DNA of 64,000 bases from Rhipidocladum racemiflorum (lineage: Eukaryota; Streptophyta; Magnoliopsida; Poales; Poaceae): the NCBI GenBank assembly GCA_036346355.1, contig CM070579.1, positions 3,658,001-3,722,000 on the forward strand, in the 5' to 3' direction. A program made the translations under genes and the position numbers. Shown here one piece after another: positions 1 to 12,166 of this stretch. Each line of letters begins with the position of its first letter. Positions within the stretch are counted from its first letter, which is position 1. The notes below the pieces were generated by a model. It ran no database searches and had not been told where the DNA came from. It saw only the letters and a list, made by a program, of their open reading frames with translations.

Positions 1-2122
1 ACCTAAACAATTCAACGAAGGCGGGGTTGTTATCTCCACACCGGGGTCGAACCTCCCTCTCCGCTGCGAGAGGGAGGACATGTTCCCTCGCTCCCTATAA
101 ACTTAGGGGACATGTCCCCTTTGCACACGGTATGATGCAAATCGAGCCCCCCCTCTTGGGGGGAGGCAACCAAAAGGCCTCCCGGGAGGGCGCCCGTGCC
201 TTGGCCCCTTTCTGGGTGCCAAGACACGATCATACCCCCATGAAGTCGCCCGCTCCTGCGGCGAACCTTATTTGGCGGGCATAATCGTAAAGGCACTCGA
301 CCCCTCTGTGCACTTCGCTTATAATGGATATCAGCTGCCCTCCAGGACGTCTCCTAAAACAATGCATTTTAAAATACATAAGTCATCCACCCAAGCTTTA
401 AGTGCCACCACGAACCCCGATGGTGGATTGGGACTCTCCCCAAGCTCCGGGAACTCCACATCCCCGGGGGAGAGGCGAATCCCTCGCTGGACGAGGGAGA
501 GCTTCTCCCCGTCAGTGAGCTCCCAAGGACCAGGATCCACTATTGTCTCCGTAGGAGCATCGTCCTCGTCCCCCACTGCCTTCGCAAAAGTGGTGAACTT
601 GGCAGGAGCCATCATGTCCATGTCTCTCGCATGAGGGTCACCCCCACCGGGGGGCTTGCTTTTGCCTTTGCCCCCCACTGGAGCCACCTCGTCCACCTTG
701 ATCTTGCCCTTTGCGAGGGTGTCACGATGGCGGGAACCTGCAAGCAAGAGCAGAACCATTAACACAATCAAGCTACGAACGCAAAGGGTTATGAAGTAGC
801 CCCCTCGTTCCGCAGAGCGGCGGCACGAAGTCGGCCCACCGGACAGCGCCACCCCCTCGATCCGCATAGAAGGCGCACCCCCGTGGCCTTCCTTCTGGCC
901 TCGCACACCAGTGTCGGGCGAGATGGGTTGAGCGGCCAGATCTACCCCAGGGAAGGAGCGCTGCCGACCGGAGGGTTGATCTGCCGAGCTGCAGGGGAGG
1001 CAATGAAGAGTAGGCAGAAGGGAAAAAATGGGGCTCGAAGGTTACGCCCCCTGTACGCCCGGATGTCCCTCTCAAGCACCCTGAGAGCGCTAGCCGAGCG
1101 CCCAACGCAAACGAGGGGGAGGGCTAGCCGAGCGCCCAACGCAAGGGCACCCAGGCGGAGAGAACACTCACTGTGCGCTCTTGTGTGCCCAGCGCCTAAC
1201 AGCGCCCACGCGCTCCCCCTCCAGGCATGTGCAATCGGGCGATAAGGCCAGCGCCCAACACCGAAGCGCATCCGAGGGGAGGACCAAATAAGGGGGACAA
1301 ATAAAGAGGGCGATGGGTGCGCCCTTTGTCCCGCATAGCCAAAGGAATCACGGGCGTTGCTGCAAATGCCCGCACCAAGTTGTCCCTATATGGCTCGGGC
1401 GTTGGCTTCAGGGCCCGTGGAGCGCATGGGAACCGTCCGAGAGTGTAGAGACCAATTTGTGTCGTCCCAAGGATGATCAATGCACAGCCAAAGAGCAGCG
1501 ACCGAGCCCCCGATTTACTTCCGCTTGTATATGCCAATCGGGAACTGGGGGCCGGCGCCCAGCACAAGCCTACACCCCACTGGGGGCATTAAGTACCAAG
1601 GGATAAGGCGCCGTGGGCGAAGCATCCAACGCCCGTAGGGCCACCTGTGCAAAATGATCGCTGCCCTTGAACACCCGAGCATCCGCTTCCTCGTCGCACG
1701 GTCAGGGCGATGTCATTCGGGGGATGCTCCAAACTCCTGCTCAAGACCTACCGCGGTGCCTCCGATTTGCACCCTCCGATGTTGAGAAAAGGATCCCGAC
1801 CCCCTGATCCAATGCTACTTTGAGGGGGTTTGGGCGTCGTCCAAGCACCCTTCCGCGCAAATGAAGCTCCCACCTAGGCAATGGCTTGGGTACCCAGAGG
1901 ATGGGTAAGGCTTGCAACGCCCATGTCGGAGGTCGGTTCTAGTGCTGTACCTAGACTAGCCCTAAGACGCCAAAAATAGCGCTTAGCCTATTGTGCGGGC
2001 GTAGCCCACTAAAGCTGCCCAAGGACAAAATATTCACACCGCGCGGGGCGATAAGTCATGAAGGTTCACTTCTTTGCCCCTTAGGTCGCCCTTAAAAGCA
2101 CCTAAGGGACAAGAGGGCTAGT
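1..2122 (+). mobile_element. Ty3/Gypsy internal region, 3' part (5' end outside window)
   Basis: This GC-rich stretch has no sense-strand gag or pol. It leads into a short polypurine-like run and a TGTTGGAG-type LTR start at about 2123, so it reads as the region between pol and the 3' LTR of a + oriented Gypsy element whose left part is outside the window. An antisense ORF (331-906) supports this, because grass Gypsy elements often carry a reverse ORF at this place. From 907 to 2122 I see no recognisable coding domain, only GC-rich sequence with short direct repeats (for example the two copies of gctagccgagcgcccaacgc near 1089 and 1123). Confidence 0.6.
331..906 (-). pseudogene. Antisense ORF of Gypsy element, PF04195-like
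   Basis: The reverse-strand frame contains a block around GDVEFPELGESPNPPSGFVV preceded by LVQRGIRLSPG. This resembles the N-terminal part of the plant family named 'putative gypsy type transposon' (PF04195), proteins found repeatedly in grass Gypsy elements and of unknown function. Family members continue with a longer conserved helical region; here similarity is lost after about residue 175 and the frame stops, so the copy is truncated or frameshifted. The N-terminal 90 residues are low-complexity and probably not authentic. The family match is from memory of conserved spacing and not from a search. Confidence 0.5.
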
Positions 2123-4272
2123 GTTGGAGGAAAATTCACCAACTCCCAAGGGGAGGCCTCGTCTGCGCTATGGGTGGCGATCATATCTCCTCAGTCCTCA
2201 CGCAAGAGATCTCATGTCTGCGGGAGTTCCACGCCATTCTGGGGTATACCTTGCAGTGCGCCCGGAGGTCTCCCCGTGACCCTGTAGGAGTGCTACGGGA
2301 GGCCCTCCCGTGACCCAGCAAGAGTGCTACGGGAGGTGCCCTCACGCTCCGGGAGGTCTCCCCGTACCCCGAGGGAGTGCCACGGGAAGAGCCCGCACGT
2401 CCCGGGAGTTTCCCCCGTGATCCCGCGGGAGTGCTACGGGAGGTCCCTCCGTGACCCCGCGGGAGTGTTATGGGAAGAGCCCTCAAGTTCTGGGAGGTTC
2501 CCCCGTGACCCAACGAGAGCGCTACGGGAGGTGCCCTCGCGCCCCGGGAGGTCTCCCCGTACCCCGAGGGAGTGTTACGGGAAGAGCCCGCACGTCCCGG
2601 GAGGTTCCCACGTGACCCCGCGGGAGTGTTACGGGAAGAGCCCTCAAGTCCCGGGAGGTTCCCCCGTGACCCCGCGGGAGTGTTACGGGAAGAGCCCTCA
2701 AGTCCCGTGAGGTTCCCTTGTAACCCCGCGGGAGTGTTACGGGAAGAGCCCTCAAGTTCTGGGAGGTTCCCCCGTGACCCAACGAGAGCGCTGCGGGAGG
2801 TGCCCTCGCGCCTCGGAGGTCTCCTGCACTCGAGGGAGTGTTACGGTAAGAGCCCGCACGTCCCGGGAGGTTCCCCCGTGACCCCGCGGGAGTGTTACAG
2901 GAAGAGCCCTCAAGTCCCGGGAGGGTCCCTTGTAACCCCGGGAGTGTTATGGGAACAGCCCTCAAGTCCCGGGAGGTTCCCCCGTGACCCAACGAGAGTG
3001 CTCCGTGAGGTGCCCTCACGCCCCGGGAGGTCTCCCCTGACCCCGCGGGAGTGCTACGGGATCAGCCCGCACGTCCCGGGAGGTTCCCCCGTGACACCGC
3101 GGGAGTGCTATGGGAGGTCCCCCCGTGACCCCTTGGGAGTGTTACGGGAAGAGCCCTCAAGTCCCGGAGGTTCCTTGTAACCCGCGGAGTGTTACAGGAA
3201 CAGCCCTCAAGTCCCGGGAGGTTCCCCCGTGACCCAACGAGAGTGCTACGGAAGGTGCCCTCAAGCCCCGGGAGGTCTCCCGTGCACCCGAGGAGTGCTA
3301 CGGGAAAAGCCCGCACGTCCCGGGAGGTTCCCCCGTGACCCCGCGGGAGTGCTATGGGAGGTCCCCCAGTGACCCCGCGGGAGTGTTACGGAAGAGCCCT
3401 CAAGTCGGGAGGTTCCCACGTAACCCCGCGGGAGTGTTACGGGAAGAGCCCTCAAGTTCTGGGAGGTTCCCCGTGACTCCAACGAGTGCTACTGGAGGTG
3501 CCCTCACGCCCCGGGAGGTCTCCCCGTGACCCCGTAGGAGTGCTACGGGAGGCCCCCCCGCGGCCTGCGGGAATGCTACGGGAAGAGTCCTCACGTCCCG
3601 GGAGGTTCCCCCGTCACCCCGCGGGAGTGCTACGGGAGGTCCCTCTGTGACCCCGCGTGAGTGTTACGGAAAGAGTCCTCAAGTCCCGGGAGGTTCCCCC
3701 GTGACCCAACGAGAGTGCTACGGGAGGTGCCCTCACGCCCTGGGAGGTCTCCCCGTACCCCGAGGGAGTGCTACGGGAAGAGCACGCACGTCCCGGGAGG
3801 TTCCCCCGTGACCCCGCGGGAGTGCTACGGGAGGTCCCCCCGTGACCCCGCGGGAGTGTTACGGGAAGAGTCCTCAAGTCCCGGGAGGTTCCCACGTAAC
3901 CCCGCGGGAGTGTTACGGGAAGAGCCCTCAAGTTCCGGGAGGTTCCCCCGTGACCCAACGAGAGTGCTACGGGAAGAGCCCGCACGTCCCGGGAGGTTCC
4001 CCCGTGACCCCGCGGGAGTGCTACGGGAGGCCCTCCCGTGACCCCGCGGGAGTGTTACGGGAAGAGCCCTCAAGTCCCGGGAGGTTCCCCCGTAACCCAG
4101 CGAGAGTGCTACGGGAGGTGCCCTCACGCCCCGGGAGGTCTCCCGGTACCCCGCGGGAGTGCTACAGGAAGAGACCTCACGTCACGGAAGGTTCCCCTGT
4201 GACCCCGCGGGAGTGCTACGGGAGGTCTCCCCGTGACCCCGCGGGTTATGCCCCCGTGGAGTCCGGGGTTCT
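2123..4272. repeat. GC-rich minisatellite, 54-bp basic unit
   Basis: From about 2270 to 4250 the sequence is a tandem array built on a 54-bp unit. Successive starts of agtgttacggg at 2571, 2625, 2679 and 2733 are exactly 54 bases apart. Variant units (ggaagagccctcaag, ggaagagcccgcacg, ggaggtgccctcacg) and short 34-bp units alternate, giving a loose higher-order pattern. The first 150 bases (2123-2270) look like the beginning of an LTR (tgttggaggaaaattcacc), so the array probably expanded inside an LTR. Because 54 is a multiple of three, several long frames are open on both strands with an 18-residue period; they are not genes. Confidence 0.85.
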
Positions 4273-4533
4273 CATGTCCCGCGGGAGGTCCACGCCTCAC
4301 CGGGGGCATACCCCGTCGGGGGTCCTCATGTCCCGCGGGAGGTCCACGCCTCCCCGGGGGCATACCCCGCGGGGGGTTCTCCCCATGTCCCGCGGGAGGT
4401 CCACGCCTCCCCGGGGGCATACCCCGCGGGGGGTTCTCCCCATGTCCCGCGGGAGGTCCACGCCTCCCCAGGGTCATACCCCGTGGAGGGTTGTCCCCAT
4501 GTCCCGCGGGAGGTCCACGCCTCCCATGTCCGC
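4273..4533. repeat. Second GC-rich tandem array, 54/57-bp unit
   Basis: Five copies of a unit beginning catgtcccgcgggaggtcca start at 4273, 4327, 4384, 4441 and 4498, so the period is 54 and then 57 bases. A single related copy is present inside the following LTR near 5078, which suggests that the array grew from LTR-derived sequence. Confidence 0.85.
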
Positions 4534-4694
4534 TTCGCTCCGGCCCAAGCCTGCCGGCGATGGGCCTCCGCTTCGCTCCGGCAGAAGTTTGGCCTTATTT
4601 CTGAATTTGCATGGATACTCAGTTCGGCCACAAGGAAATTAACAATCTTCTTGACCCTGGGACACTTCCTAAAGTGTCCAAGGGGCAAGGCTGG

Positions 4695-5567
4695 TGTTGG
4701 AGATAAACTCACCGGCTCCGGAGGCAAGGTTTCGTACACCACGTGAAGTCCACGCCAGAGGAGAAAATCGGCCGCCCCGACGGGAGGCTTCATGCTCTAT
4801 GGCGGGTGGCGCCCGCCCACCGGATTCATCAGGAATGCTACGAGAGATCATCTCGTACTCGTGAGACTGCTGCGAGATCCCATACCCCGCGGGGTTTCTC
4901 ACGCCCCGCGGGTCTACGCCTCCCCGGGGGCCTACCTCGCGGACATACCCTGCGGGAGGTCTACATCCTCCCCGGGGGCATACCTCGTGGCACTTCGGGA
5001 GGTCTCATGCCCTCCGGAAGACCTACAACCTCCCCGGGAGGTTACCCCGTGGCACACCCCGCGGGGAGTTCTCATCATGTCCCGCGGGAGGTCGACGTCT
5101 CCCCGGGGGCATACCCCGCGGAAAGTCTCCTTACGGGAGACTTGAGTGATGTCACCAAATCCCCTGTGGGGCCCGGATGTCAGGGGTCCACTCCCTCGAG
5201 ACGATCCCGTGGGACCCACTACCTCCCCGCCAGAATGACTAAGATGCCCCCGCTTAGGCTAGTCTAGTAGGGGTATAATGGTACTTTTATGTAACAGGCT
5301 GAGTGCCTATAAATACTCACTGTAACCCCCTCATGTAAAGAGAGCTCTCATTGAATGCAAAAACAAAACTGGTGTGTTCCTCGGGGAGTCTGGACAAGGA
5401 GACATCCCTCTACTCCCCCCGGGGAACACACCGACAGGAGTAGGGCGTCTTCCTTAAGCGCCCGAACCTGTATAAACCCTCGTGTCACATTTACTCTCGT
5501 GAACGACGGCCCGTGAAACGGCCGGCGTCCGCTCTCATTTCCGTGTCCAGTTTCCGAACCTACGACA
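4695..5567 (+). mobile_element. Gypsy LTR, 3' copy
   Basis: The segment begins TGTTGGAGATAAACTCACC immediately after a purine-rich run (aaggggcaaggctgg) and ends ...CCTACGACA, so it has TG...CA ends. Near its 3' end are a TATA-like tataaatact (about 5310), a polyadenylation-like region and the end of a transcript-like leader, as in grass Gypsy LTRs. The exact 3' boundary (5567 or 5570) and the target duplication cannot be fixed because the 5' LTR is outside the window. A related LTR start lies at 2123, so two related elements may be stacked here. Confidence 0.6.
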
Positions 5568-7640
5568 CCACCTAAATGGATTTAAAATACTCTTTCATCA
5601 CATTGAGTATACTTATATATTTATTATAAGATATTTCAATGTAAACCACGTGAAAAATTAAGAGTCAATAATTTTTAGCGTATCAATGCATCCGAAAGTT
5701 TGATGCAGTCATCTCCACGTCATCGATGTCCAGCGGACATGACAACGTTGTGTTATCATTTGCTCAAAGTGCTGCAACCTGCAAGCAGAGGGACGATATC
5801 TCGCCCAAAGCTCTCAAGTTGAAAACAAATTCTATGCAACGGTGCTGCATACCGCGATCTGTGCAGCACCATGCGGATTGGCGCCACGCGTTCCGCTGCG
5901 TCGATCTTCATGCAAATCCATCAATCTCCAAGCACTTTAATGCACTTTAATCCTTATCACTTAATTGTTTTTTGCATGGAGATTGACAAGCTGGACACGT
6001 GGGACGTTGTCTTGCCCAAAGTTATGCCCAAAGTTCCAAGGAGGAAATGGTTTCACAGGGTCTGTTTATTTTTGCTTTTAATTATAGATTTTAGTCCTAA
6101 AAATTAAATAAAAAACAAACAACCTAATTTGAGAAAACGATTCTTATGATCCAGCTCACCCATATACACTGTAATCCACAATTTATTTTATATGTGTTTC
6201 TACGGATTCTAACTTTCAAAGAATCGACTTCTCTACGACCACAATTCACTCCTCTACCGTTACAATTCAGAATCAACTTTTAGAGAAGCAAAGACAAAAA
6301 AAAACAAAAAGGCTCTGTATATTAGAGGTCGTGCGAACACAATCTGATTCTCGTACTGTATCTCGCGGCCGTCCCTGTCCAATAATTTATAACCTTTTGA
6401 TCCGCTCAAACCGGCAAAATGCCTTGCCTTTTATCCCACCTGGGAAGTTCGAGTCCCCTCGGAAAAAGCTACCTCGGCGGCAACAACGACGTCCGAAAGA
6501 CTAATGGCCGGGGATAAGGCTGTGGGGGCAGTGTAATTTCTGCTCCGAATTGACTCGCCCTTCCATATGATACCAGGTGTATGGCGGCCACGCGACCTCA
6601 CGGACGTGATGCCTTAGGTTACTTAGGATCACGCACACCACAAGCTTGTCTTTACTCTTTACCGTCCAAGTGGATAAGTAGTGACGGAGCCAGAATTCTG
6701 TCTCAGTCTCGGACCGAAAACTAAGCGACAATAACTAACGTCAAATACTACCCACATCGAGGTACAACAAAAACACTATATAAATGCACAAGTAAATTTG
6801 AACTTCATGCTTCATTATATGACAAAAATAGATAAAACATGTCAAAACAACATAACGTAGTGGAGCAGTATAAAAATAAATACCTAACCAATGAAGGTTT
6901 GGTGTATCTGAGTCAAAACATATCGTCATCAACAATAGTACAAGAATCTAAACCTGCAAAAATAAAATTGTATATGTAAATTAGGGAATGCTGGGCCTTT
7001 TATAATCTAATTATACCAAGTAGATATAATCCAATTAAACCAAGAAAAACAATGATCATTGAGCAGTGCCATGAAGTACTGATGGCTTTATCAAATAGTT
7101 AATATTCTACAAAGTCATGACGTCATGTAATTGAATGTTTGCATGCACATGACAGCATGTGGGTCTTAAATTTTTCTTGCTTGAGTGACGAAATTATCAC
7201 CATTCAAATTAAGTCCAATCAATCAATCATGAAATGTATAAGTTGTTCATATCAATATGTTTGATTCTAGCAATTAAAGATAACTAGAAACGAAACAGAA
7301 CATTTACACTGCTAATGGCTAATGCAATAGGCAAATCATAACCAATTATTGTTCTTATTATGTTTGGATAATAGCTAATGCATTTGACAAACCATGACCA
7401 ATTATTAACACTGCCATTCACTGCCATTTGACAACTACCATGGTAATTTTCGGTTCTTCGCAATTCACTTGCCACTGGGCATGAACAACAACAGTGCAGT
7501 CAAGAGCAACCGAAGCAAAACAACAAATAGGTGGTGTGCTTGAACCCAAAAGGAATTCAGTCCTCATTGTGGCTGAATTCTTGGATTTACTTGGCCAAGT
7601 TTTTGTTTAGTTCTTCCTTAGAGCAAAAGAATCTTCCAAT
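5568..7640. other. Intergenic, AT-rich; possible MITE at 6057-6318
   Basis: I find no supported gene here. A stretch from about 6057 (cagggtctgtttatttttgc) to 6318 (aaaaacaaaaaggctctg) has weak inverted ends of the kind seen in hAT-type MITEs, without a clear target duplication. A motif resembling a tRNA-type B box (aagttcgagtcccc, near 6447) may mark an old SINE. Confidence 0.35.
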
Positions 7641-7644
7641 TTAT

Positions 7645-8225
7645 AATTTAAGCAATATGGCTAATATCGTGATGCAATAAATGAAAGAAAAGAAGTTTAC
7701 CCTGCTGCGGTGGTGCCCGAGATGATGTCGACCCCGTGTGAGGTGGGCAGGGTTGGACCTCGGTTTTGGCAGACCTTGGCGGGTGGGGGCGGATCTCGAT
7801 GCAGGCGGACCTCAGCGGGCGAGGGCGGGGGCAAACCTCAGCGGGCGTCGGCGAACCTCGGCTCGGGCGGCTGGGCGGGAGCGGAAGCCGAGCGGGCGGG
7901 CGGGACCTTGACGTGGCAGGGTTGGACCTCAGCGGTCGGCGGCGGACCCAGCTCGGGCGATTGGGCGGGAGCAGGAGCCGAGCGGGCGGGCGAGACCTTG
8001 ACGTGGCAGGGGTGGATCTCGGCGCAGGCGGGGCCGAGCGGCCGAGCGGACGGCGAGCGGGAGCGGTGACTAGTGGCGGACCTCGGTTCACTAGGCGAGA
8101 GCGGCTGCGACGTCGTCGTGACTGCTTTTGGATCGGTGGAGCTTGGGCGTGATTGCGCTCCCCTTCTAGTGCCGGGAGTCCGGGAGGACTGGGCCAAAGT
8201 AGCAGGCCTCGAGCCCAAATCATAT
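7645..8225 (-). other. GC-rich exon-like island with 90-bp tandem repeat
   Basis: A 500-base GC-rich island in AT-rich DNA. On the reverse strand it ends at ...CCGCAGCAG followed by GTAAACTTC, which is a good splice donor (about 7700), so it resembles the first exon of a reverse-strand transcript; no downstream exon is recognised. Inside, a 90-base unit starting gctcgggcg is repeated at 7861 and 7951. The reverse frame of 191 codons is Pro/Arg/Ser-rich and low-complexity, and I do not accept it as a real protein. It resembles the GC-rich leader at 31250-31620 in the Helitron. Confidence 0.4.
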
Positions 8226-11200
8226 CTAAATAATAATGTACATTAATATTTGGGCTAGGTTTCGGACCCAGGCTTCAGTGGCCCAAGGCTCGGCTCCTCT
8301 TAGACCAAGAGTGCATATGGGTTATAATATGTTCCAACTTCCAAACTGACTAATTAGCTAGTCAGCCACATGCGAATCATGTGATGGCCTCTTTTTTTAT
8401 ATTACAAAGAAGACTTACCTAGTCAGCCACATGTGATAGCCTCAATTTTTATGACAAAAAGGACGCACACACGACCGCATCTCATTAACACAAGTCTAGA
8501 TAGATACAAGTCATTAATAAATCCACGATCTCACTAAATTTCTACTGAAGTGTATTCGCTAGTGCATAAAAGGTGAACATGATCAGGACTTAAACAATGG
8601 TAGATGGATTCACACACTCATAAATTATCGAGACTCTCCCTTCTGGCTTGGAATACCAAAGGACCTCATATGAATATTGTGTTAGATAGTCTCATGATCA
8701 GTAGCTAGTACACACATTTACAATATTCCACCTCCCTAAGAATTCTCTAACAACAAAAATAGAAACAAAATAGTTGTATGATCGATATAGACTAATGTAG
8801 CAAACAGAGTGGGGTGAATAATTGCGCAGAAGCTAAAACAAATTTTTATTGATTCTCAAAACACTCCTAAACAAATTATAAAAGATTATTTCGGTTTTCA
8901 ATAAAAATAGATTGATATACGTTCACTAAAACATTAATTACCGAAGATCCAACCATCAGATTGAAGTGAAATTTGAAATGAACAAACTAGATTTGATTTA
9001 GAAACTAACCCAACAAGAATAAGCTCAATCGGATCTATGGATTGAAAGTTATAAGCTTCGCAAGTTGACTGTATCAATAATGACGAAAATTGATTAAATT
9101 CTAATTTCGTGATTAAATAAAATCTATAAGGAATTAACCAATCAAACTTTTTAGATCACTAACTTGATGCCCTAGAAAGGTTTGGAATAGATCAAATCAA
9201 AAATATCATGGTGAAAAAATAAATCAATCTAGAACCAAATCAGACCGGCAAACGAGGAGGAGGAAAAAAAATGAGATAACTGTAGCAACCGAAAATTACT
9301 GTAGCGGCTTGTAGCCAAGTGCTGTAGCGATCGTGAAACACTGTGGCAACCGAGTTACTATAGCTTCGAGATTTTTCACGACGCCGATCTGTTTTTCCCG
9401 TGCACTCAAAACGTTGCACTCTTTTTCTTATTTCATCTATTTTGTGCACTTTTACGGCTTACAAAAGCCAGGAGGCAGCCCCTACTATTCATACTAAACA
9501 ACCCCTAATGAGTTGTACTCAAATACATGTATGCATATCAATATGGCCCAATAAATGCACACAACAGTCCAAAACTTATATATGCACGCGTACGACCCAC
9601 CTGCCGCTACCGCATGACCCACTCACCTTCACGTACACTGTTCTCTTGTCCGAACGTCTCGCGTGACATCCTTGACCACTAACCTCGATTCCTCTCTGAA
9701 CCTAGTCATGAACCTCAATTCCTCCATGAACCTAGTTCCGGTTGTGTCACTGACCACGTTCGACCTCAAGCAACACATGCACATGAACAAACACGAAATC
9801 GTGTACGAGCACAAGTCCACGACATGACTCAAGATCAGTCCATGCAATCACTCATACGAGCGCATTGCATCAAGCAAAACCATTACTATGCTATCATAAA
9901 ACATATCAATTAATTATCCAAAACATCACATGCACATGCACCACACATGCCATAAGCACAATCACTTTACAATACCAAAATCAACAATATACCAATTTTT
10001 CAGCACATGATTTCACAATAGCGAAGCTCTATGTCATGCGCGGTGGAGCCAAGGGCGCGGATGCACGACACGGCAGAGCGCGGTGGCGGAGTTGAGGGCA
10101 TGGACCACACATACTAATCCTGACGATGTCAAACTGAACATGCTGAGAATAATATAATATTTTTTATTGTAGAAAAGCACAAGCATTCAACTAGTCTTAC
10201 ATAATATTATTTCTATAATAGCACTTACAAATATATTATGATAAACCTAACATATTGTTATACATCAATAGACTAAACTTTTGCAAAGTCAGTTGAATTT
10301 CCAACCTTTGAATTTGCTTTGAGATTCATGCTTTGACAAGCTCATCCTCTCCGCGATGTCGTCTCCCGCCACTACTAACCTAGGGTTTCAAGTTCACCCA
10401 AGGCCAGACTTAGAGGAAGGGGGGGCGATGGAGGCAAGATAGTAGATGTCGATATATTTTGAAACATTTCTAGCCCTATCAGTACCGGTTGTCCAGAACT
10501 GATACCCATTGAGCATCAGTACCGGTTTCACCAACCGGTAGTGATAGCCAGATCTGTAGTACAACTGGTTGCATGCTAGAGGCGGGCGATGGGCGGCAGG
10601 TGGAGATGGTGAGAACGAACGGAGAGAGAGGGATCGATAGGGTGGCGGTCAACGGTAGTCCTTTGCCCGCAATGGAGCGCCGTTGGGGGTGGGGTGGGTA
10701 GGGGTTGTGGACTTGTGGTGGCTGCAAAGAGGAGGGGAGGTGAAAATTTTTGACTGATTTTTTGCAAGAAAACATTCAGTGTTGTACGAACATTCCCACA
10801 AACTAATAATCGAAGTTTCACTTTCTAAATGGTGATAAATAGTACAAGACATCATGGATTTGCGATAAATGGGAGGAACCAATATATGTGCCAATATCCA
10901 ATAAATGAAGACAATAATGGTAATAATGATAAGTAGTGAAGCAGGACTTTGCCCTTGCAAGGGTTGTGTTTAAAGGCCTTTTTCCCCCTTGGAGAGGTTC
11001 GTCGACTCTTCAGGAAAATCTTCAAAAGAACACAAGAAACATGAAAAGGTTGCCAAGGATCAATGAGCAAGGAGCTAGCTAAACATGCCCTAAACGGAGC
11101 ACGCGGATGCATCTTGCTATTAGTATATTTTTAAGCTTAGCGAATTATATACCGAGCATTATCATATGAGGCAATTAATAGTTACAAAAAATGGGTTTCA

Positions 11201-11990
11201 AGATATTCGCTGCTGATAATGATTGGAGGCTTTAACCTGTTTTGGAAGCGCGTCCTGTGTAAGCTATGCCGTACGTGGTAACTCTGACAAGCCCGTCTTC
11301 TTCATCCTTTCCGACCACACAACATTTGCCCCCAAATATTGTTCTTGTTCTCTTCTTGACCATCGATCCAAAGTTTCAGATCGTGTTCTCCTTTCCCATC
11401 ATCACCGCCTGCACTTGAAAAGGAAGCTTAGTTTATACCGCCATGGATCGACAGCAAGCCAGCAGCTGATTAATATCGGGCGGGCAGCTACACGCACGAG
11501 AGGCTTATCTTGCCCGGACAAATCGAGCTAAGCAGAAACAACGGGGCATCTGCATGCCGCCTGAAAGATCTATCGTGTAGGCAGTAGCCCGGTTTCTACG
11601 ACTCACCGTATGATTAATTGGCAGACATTCTCGCGGCCGGCCGGCCGTGTCATGTCTGCTTGGTCGAGCCCCAGACGCAACGCAACCCTGCAGGCGAGAC
11701 TAGCTAGAGAGCAAGCTAGCTAGAAGCTGTCTGCCTTACAACATAAGCGTAATATATCAAGCTAGCTAGCTATCTTAGTTACCGGCTTACAGCAAACAAA
11801 AGTAAATATCCAAGGGCTAGCCGGCCACTGCTTTGCCCCGGGGTAAAAAGCGCTCGATGCTTGACTGCCGAGCGACGTGTCACGTCCACAGGGCGAGAGA
11901 GAGGCCGCGAGATTCTATCTATCCCAGCAGACAGACAGAGAGAGTAAATTAATCGTAAGGCGCAGTACTGACTACTGACTCGATCGAGCT
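8226..11990. other. Intergenic, no gene seen; CACTA-type repeat relic near 10.5 kb
   Basis: The sequence is AT-rich with short frames only. At about 10478-10560 the motif atcagtaccggtt occurs in direct and inverted copies, a pattern typical of CACTA subterminal repeats, but no CACTA terminus is visible. A run of ctgtagc motifs lies at 9281-9365. An ggccggccggccg island at about 11636 precedes the florigen promoter. Confidence 0.4.
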
Positions 11991-12000
11991 TGATTGACTC

Positions 12001-12009
12001 CTATATAAA
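12001..12009 (+). promoter_or_regulatory. TATA box of the florigen gene
   Basis: ctatataaa lies about 160 bases upstream of the start codon in otherwise mixed sequence, at a normal distance for a transcript start near 12030 and a leader of about 135 bases. No other TATA-like sequence lies between it and the start codon. Confidence 0.6.
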
Positions 12010-12166
12010 ACGGCCCTAGTGCGAATTGAGTTAGCTCAGCTCAACTTGCACTGCAACTTGCAATAGCTAGCTAGCCTGTGCCTGCTGCTTGCTTGTCAAC
12101 CTCTAGCTAGCTACGACCTTGCCAATTGGATATATCGCTGCATCGATCGATCTAGCTAGTGCAGCA

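Noticed and set aside
2181..4642. Long Pro/Gly/Arg-rich frames on both strands
   Set aside because: They are translations of a 54/57-base minisatellite; the period is a multiple of three, which keeps frames open without selection.
12119..12166. Upstream in-frame start for the florigen
   Set aside because: The extra 16 residues have no counterpart in FT proteins, while MAGRDRDPL at 12167 matches the family start.
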